From the NCBI RefSeq assembly GCF_021173675.1, contig NZ_JAIHON010000003.1, positions 496,001 to 560,000 of the forward strand: a stretch of 64,000 bases of DNA. Direction: 5' to 3'. Every line of letters starts with the position of its first letter. The first letter of the stretch is position 1. This DNA comes from Streptomyces lincolnensis. GTDB taxonomy: Bacteria > Actinomycetota > Actinomycetes > Streptomycetales > Streptomycetaceae. The notes beneath the pieces are model-generated. The model was not told where the DNA came from, searched no databases, and was given only the letters and a program-made list of their open reading frames with translations. Of this stretch, positions 59,756-64,000 are shown piece by piece. The position numbers and the translations under genes are program-made.

Positions 59756-60931
59756 ATGCCGCGAGGGGAAGCACGGAGCGAGAGCTCCACCGTGCCGCGC
59801 GGGGTGGACGTGGCCCGGCTGGCCGGCGTCTCGCAGAAGACGGTCTCCCGGGTCTTCAACGGCGAGCAGTACGTCTCCGCCGAGGTGCGCCGACGCGTGC
59901 ACGAAGCCGCCGAGGCACTCGGCTACCGCATGAACAACGCGGCCCGGGCCCTGGCCTCGGGACGCACCCGCACCATCGGCGTGGTCACCCTGGGCACCGC
60001 CCTGTACGGACCCGCCTCCCTGCTCATCGGCGTCGAACGCGCCGCCCGGGACGCGGGATACGCGCTCCGGGTGGTCAACACCCTGGAGGGCGACCCGGGA
60101 GGTGTCGCCGGAGCCGTGGAGTCGCTGCTCGAACAGGGCGTGGACGGCATCGTCGTGTCCGAACCGATCGACGAGGGAACCGGGGGAGTTGGGGGAGCCG
60201 AGGGAGCAGGAGGAGTCGGGGGAGCCCTCTCCCTCAGTACCGACGTGCCGGTCCTCGTGCTCGGCGCGCCCGCGGCCTTCGGCGGTCCCCGTGCCGTGTC
60301 CGCCGGTGTCGGGGCCGAGGCCCTGGCCCGCGCCGCCACCGAACACCTTTTGGACCTAGGGCATGTGACGGTCCATCACCTCGCCGGTCCGCAACGGTGG
60401 TTCGCGGCGCGGGACCGTCTGGAGGGATGGCGCGCGGCGCTGGCGGCACGGGGCAGGGGGCGACCACCCGTCATCGAGGGCGACTGGTCGGCCGCGTCCG
60501 GCTACACGGCGGGCCGCGAACTCGCCTCCGCCGGTGACGTCACCGCCGTGTTCGCCGCGAACGACGACATGGCCATCGGGCTGATCCGCGCACTGGCCGA
60601 CGCCGGCCTGCGCGTGCCGGAGGACGTCAGTGTCGTCGGCTTCGACGACATCCCCGTCTCCGCCTATGTCACCCCTCCGCTGACCACGGTCCGCCAGCCG
60701 TTCGACTCCGTGGCGCACGAAGGGCTACGGCTGCTCGTGCAGGCCATCGAGAAGCCGGACGCGGATCCGGCACCGGCGAGCGACCCGCCGGTGGAACTCG
60801 TCGTCCGTGGCTCGACCGCACCCCCGCCGGTCCGGAAGGCCCCGGCACGCGGGCGGCGGCAGACGCCCTCCCGCGCCCGCGGCCCGGCACACGCACCCCC
60901 GGCCGAGGGCAAGCCGCCCGCCTCCGACTGA
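59756..60931 (+). CDS. LacI-family transcriptional regulator
   Basis: A 391-aa repressor. The HTH is VDVARLAGVSQKTVSRVFNG with the hinge MNNAARALASG, and the ligand-binding core ends VSVVGFDDIPVSAYVTPPLTTV. It is longer than usual because of a Gly-rich insertion (about residues 140-160, GTGGVGGAEGAGG) and a Pro/Arg-rich tail after residue 350. It may have controlled the sugar-uptake and beta-galactosidase genes whose remnants follow. Confidence 0.9.
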   Translation: MPRGEARSESSTVPRGVDVARLAGVSQKTVSRVFNGEQYVSAEVRRRVHEAAEALGYRMNNAARALASGRTRTIGVVTLGTALYGPASLLIGVERAARDAGYALRVVNTLEGDPGGVAGAVESLLEQGVDGIVVSEPIDEGTGGVGGAEGAGGVGGALSLSTDVPVLVLGAPAAFGGPRAVSAGVGAEALARAATEHLLDLGHVTVHHLAGPQRWFAARDRLEGWRAALAARGRGRPPVIEGDWSAASGYTAGRELASAGDVTAVFAANDDMAIGLIRALADAGLRVPEDVSVVGFDDIPVSAYVTPPLTTVRQPFDSVAHEGLRLLVQAIEKPDADPAPASDPPVELVVRGSTAPPPVRKAPARGRRQTPSRARGPAHAPPAEGKPPASD

Positions 60932-61224
60932 CCCCGCCGACTGACCCCCATCGACGGACCGCCTCCAACCGACCCTCACCGTCGGTCCGGCCGGCCGCCG
61001 CCCCCTGCGCTCACCGGCCCACCACCGGCCCCCAACAAGCCTCCACGACCGTGGACTCGCGCTGTACGGCACACGCCGGCACAGCCCCCCCGTGCGTCGC
61101 CTACCCGATCATGGCGATCCCGATGCCCTGGTAGCGCCCTCGCGCCCTGCACCTCTCCTCCCACACCCGTGCGACGCGCCTGCGCCAGGCGTGCCGGCCC
61201 TCTGCCAATCTGCGGGAGTTCACC

Positions 61225-61497
61225 ATGCCCCTATCCTTCGTTCCCACGTCCCCCATGAGCCGCCGACGGTTCCTCGCCGACTCCGGAGCCCAGTCCCTGG
61301 GCGCCGCGGTCACCGCGTGCAGCGGCGACAGCGGCTCCGGCTCCTCCGCCGACACCGAGCCGGTCGGCCACGCCGACATCGACAAGGCGATGAAGACACT
61401 CACCCAGCTGACCTTTTGGACCTGGATCCCCGACATCCAGCAGGAGATCGCGCTCTTCGAGAAGAAGTGCCCCGCCATCAAGGTCAAGGTCGTCAAC
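61225..61497 (+). pseudogene. N-terminal fragment of a sugar ABC transporter substrate-binding lipoprotein
   Basis: About 90 residues remain: a leader with MSRRRFLADSG, an imperfect lipobox ending in VTAC, then LTQLTFWTWIPDIQQEIALFE and IKVKVVNA, the usual start of extracellular solute-binding proteins. Downstream the frame runs into sequence read in another frame as a beta-galactosidase, so the gene is cut at about 61497. The open frame to 62001 has an artefactual Pro/Thr/Ser-rich composition. Confidence 0.7.
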
Positions 61498-62308
61498 GCG
61501 CCGAGACCTACTGGGGCGGCGTCCTCCCGCACAGCGGCCGACCCGGCCGCGCCTACGCCGAACTCACCCGCCCGGGCGCCGAGTTCGACACCGCGGGACC
61601 GCTCGTCGCCGGACTCGAACCGGACGCCGACAGCACCCTGGTCCACTCGACCCCCAGCAAGTGGCTCATGCAGAAGCACCCGCCCCTGGCGACCCTCGAC
61701 GGCGAACCCGACGCCGCCGCCTACCACCGCATCGTCGCCCCCTTCTACCGTGGCGCCTTCGAAGCCGGCCGCCACGTCCGCATCGTCCACGCCCGGCAGT
61801 TGCACGACCCGCGCACCGGCTACACCGACCACGAGGCCCGCGCCCGTCTCGAACCGGCACCCGGACGCCGCACCGAGGCCGCGGGCGTCCGGTACGACGA
61901 GTTCAGCAACCTCGCACACGGCATCCCGGTCCACTCCGTGCCCGGCAGCCCGCTGCGCCTGCCTCCGGAGGCGACGGCCGCCCGCTGGGCCGAAGCCCTG
62001 ACGCCCACCGACGCCGAGGTGCTCGCCTCCTACGACCACAGCACTTCGGCCGCCGTCCCGCCCTCACCACCCGCCGCCACGGCGAAGGCGGCCGCGTCAC
62101 CTGCGTCGCCACCGTCCCCCGCCGCGGCCTCGCCCGCGCGGTGGCCGAGTGGCTCGCGCCCTCCGCGGTCTCCGGCCGGCTCGGTCTGCCGGAGACCGTC
62201 ACCGCCACGACCGGCACCTCCCCCCGACGGACGCCGGATCCATGTGATCCACAACTGGACCTCGGCGCCTGGGACATGCGGGTGTCCGTCAGCTCGCCGG
62301 CCAACTGA
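61498..62308 (+). pseudogene. Frameshifted C-terminal fragment of a GH42 beta-galactosidase
   Basis: In the frame starting at 61500, AETYWGGVLPHSG and LVHSTPSKWLMQKHPP are followed by YHRIVAPFYRGAFEAGRHV and VLASYDH, resembling the trimerisation and C-terminal domains of GH42 enzymes. At about 62038 the match moves to another frame (FGRRPALTTRRHGEGGRVT, AVAEWL) and at about 62220 back again (GRRIHVIHNW). The catalytic barrel is missing. The junction with the lipoprotein fragment looks like a deletion that fused two neighbouring genes. Confidence 0.65.
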
Positions 62309-62342
62309 GCATCCCCGTAGCCACCCCCTCATAGGAGAGGTC

Positions 62343-64000
62343 ATGCAGAGAAGACAACTGGGAAGGACGTTGGGCACCCTCGTCGCGGCCACCGCGTTGG
62401 CGGCGGTCCCCATGACCGGTGCACACGCGTACAACCCGACCGGCGGGATCCTCTACCAACTCGGCGACGAGCCCTGCCTGAAGGGCCGGGGCAACTGCGC
62501 GGTCTACCCCAAGTCGGCCCAGCTGCCCAGCGGGCAACTGGTCGCGTCGTTCGAGAAGGCCACGGTCGTCCCGGAGACGGGAAGCGCCGACGGCGAGACC
62601 CTCCCGATCTACCGGAGCGACGACCACGGCACCTCCTGGCAGCCGCTGTCGGAGGTGAAGGCCCCCGCGTACCTCTCCACCGACCCCCGCCACGCCAAGT
62701 ACACGAGCAACTGGACGAACCCCTACCTCTACGTCCTCCCGCAGGCCGTCGGAAAGTTGAAGAAGGGCACGCTGCTCCTCGCGAGCGTGGTGACGGGGGA
62801 TGACCACTACTACCTGGAGCACAAGGCGGCCGACCCGAACTGGACCCCGTCCAACGACGGCGACCGCAGCGACATGGCGATAGCCCTGTACTCCAGCACC
62901 GACGACGGCCTCACCTGGAAGGTGGAAAACGTCATCGCGACCGGCGGTTGGCAGGGCGGCAGCGCGGGCGCGGTCGGCAAGAACATCGCCGCCGCCAACA
63001 CCCACCGGCAGGTCGACCCCCTCTGGGAGCCCTACCTCATGGTCCGGGGCGGTCAGTTGGTCTGCTACTACTCCGACGAGAACGACTACCTCGGCTTCGA
63101 CCCGGCCACCGGCATCCCTCAACTCGACCCCGCCAACGACACCGCCCCCGACTCGCACGGCCAGATCCTCGTCCACAAAACCTGGAACGGCCGCAGCACG
63201 ACGTGGAGTTCTCCCGTCGTCGACATCGCCGGCCTCACCCAGGACATGGGCGGCGGCAAAACCGAGATCGGCGGCGGTCGGCCCGGCATGACCAACGTCG
63301 TCCCCACGACGGACGGCAAATGGCTCCTGACCTACGAGTACTGGGGCGGCGGCGCCAACACCCGGTACGCCGTGGCCGACGACCCGCTGAAGTTCTACGC
63401 CGCCACCACGGACGCCCCCGTCACCTCCCTGCCCGTGGACACGGGCTCCCGCCCCCTCGCCACCGGCGGCAGCCCGGTCGTCATCCGGCTGCCCGACGGA
63501 CGTCTGGTCTACAACGCCGCCGGCAGCGGCAACGTCTGGGTCAACGAGAGCGGACGCGGGGACGGCGCGTGGAAGGAGTACCAGACGACCTCACGGGCCG
63601 GCTACAGCCGCAACCTCCAGTACGTCCGGGGCACCGGCCGTATCGCGATCCTCAACAACCAGGACACGTCCACGATCGCCCATGCGGAGGTCGACCTCGG
63701 GCGATCGGCGGGCGCCTACTACCAGTTGGTCAACCGCAGGACCGGCCAGGTCATCGGCACCGGCAACCACACCAACGACGCCAACATCGGCAACGGCGAC
63801 ATCCCCGACGTCGTCCTGGAGGACCCCGGCACGGCGGTGAACAAGGACACCCAGTACTGGCACCTGACGACCGAGCCCCAGGGCGGTGTGACCCTGTTGA
63901 ACAAGTCGGGCGGCCGTGCGGCGGCCATCTGGACCGGGAACGCGACGGTCGGTCAGCGCATCGGCCAGTGGGTCGACAACAGCCCGACGGGCAGCTGGAA
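62343..64000 (+). CDS. Secreted sialidase-like (BNR/Asp-box) protein with ricin-type lectin domain, 3' end cut by window
   Basis: The frame is open from ATG at 62343 (AGGAGAGG ribosome site) to the window end, at least 552 aa. A signal peptide ends near AHA-YNPTGG. A six-blade propeller domain of the sialidase/GH93 type follows, with Asp boxes RSDDHGTSW and SSTDDGLTW. From about residue 455 a ricin-B-like repeat begins (YYQLVNRRTGQVIGTGNH, then LLNKSGGRAAAIW) and continues past the edge. Probable exo-acting glycosidase on plant arabinan or a related polymer; substrate uncertain. Confidence 0.85.
   Translation, partial: MQRRQLGRTLGTLVAATALAAVPMTGAHAYNPTGGILYQLGDEPCLKGRGNCAVYPKSAQLPSGQLVASFEKATVVPETGSADGETLPIYRSDDHGTSWQPLSEVKAPAYLSTDPRHAKYTSNWTNPYLYVLPQAVGKLKKGTLLLASVVTGDDHYYLEHKAADPNWTPSNDGDRSDMAIALYSSTDDGLTWKVENVIATGGWQGGSAGAVGKNIAAANTHRQVDPLWEPYLMVRGGQLVCYYSDENDYLGFDPATGIPQLDPANDTAPDSHGQILVHKTWNGRSTTWSSPVVDIAGLTQDMGGGKTEIGGGRPGMTNVVPTTDGKWLLTYEYWGGGANTRYAVADDPLKFYAATTDAPVTSLPVDTGSRPLATGGSPVVIRLPDGRLVYNAAGSGNVWVNESGRGDGAWKEYQTTSRAGYSRNLQYVRGTGRIAILNNQDTSTIAHAEVDLGRSAGAYYQLVNRRTGQVIGTGNHTNDANIGNGDIPDVVLEDPGTAVNKDTQYWHLTTEPQGGVTLLNKSGGRAAAIWTGNATVGQRIGQWVDNSPTGSW

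Overview
The window reads as a chromosomal segment of a Streptomyces-like actinomycete. The DNA is very GC-rich with strongly G/C-biased third codon positions. GTG and TTG starts are common, and genes are packed with 4-bp ATGA/GTGA overlaps. The families seen (SpoIIE-type phosphatase, LacI and MarR regulators, secreted glycosidase-like proteins) fit that group. No rRNA, tRNA or CRISPR array was recognised.

The layout has four blocks. (1) 1-3355 and 33468-45958 hold two halves of what looks like one choline/glycine-betaine catabolic locus. The left half has a ferredoxin reductase (cut by the window edge), a Rieske oxygenase and an IclR regulator. The right half has choline dehydrogenase (betA), betaine aldehyde dehydrogenase (betB), a three-gene betaine ABC importer, a dimethylglycine-oxidase-like flavoprotein and formyl-THF deformylase (purU). 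Together they would import choline/betaine, oxidise choline to betaine, strip the methyl groups and recycle the folate-bound one-carbon units. A bipartite 33-bp element with fixed spacing precedes betA, the dimethylglycine oxidase gene and purU, and a related palindrome precedes betB, so they probably form one regulon. (2) Between these halves, 4940-32550 is a 21-gene, same-strand, tightly overlapping exopolysaccharide operon. It encodes an initiating phosphosugar transferase, a nucleotide-sugar dehydrogenase, two Wzz-like proteins, an amidotransferase, a two-domain oxidoreductase, a heparinase-fold protein, a beta-helix lipoprotein, a Wzy-like polymerase, three glycosyltransferases, a Wzx-like flippase and a pyruvyltransferase. 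It also contains a compact sub-cluster for an unusual, probably CDP-activated, C-methylated and aminated sugar. A methyltransferase gene sits before it and a PAP2 phosphatase gene after it on the other strand.

(3) 40872-42552 is a junction region. It has a long inverted-repeat terminator, an orphan secreted lectin-like gene of visibly different composition with its own terminator, and a decayed group II intron maturase fragment. (4) 46115-64000 is a mosaic of housekeeping and accessory genes: SpoIIE-type phosphatase/kinase, methyltransferase, malic enzyme, LacI plus aldo/keto reductase, MarR plus luciferase-like oxidoreductase and TPR protein, a DinB protein, a MarR-associated DsbA/metallo-beta-lactamase/SnoaL operon, a second LacI regulator and a sialidase-like secreted protein running off the right edge. 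Three carbohydrate genes here are broken: a beta-xylosidase reduced to its C-terminal domain, a sugar-binding lipoprotein cut short, and a frameshifted GH42 beta-galactosidase fused to it. Several perfect palindromes sit at the promoters of regulators or their neighbours and give clear operator candidates.
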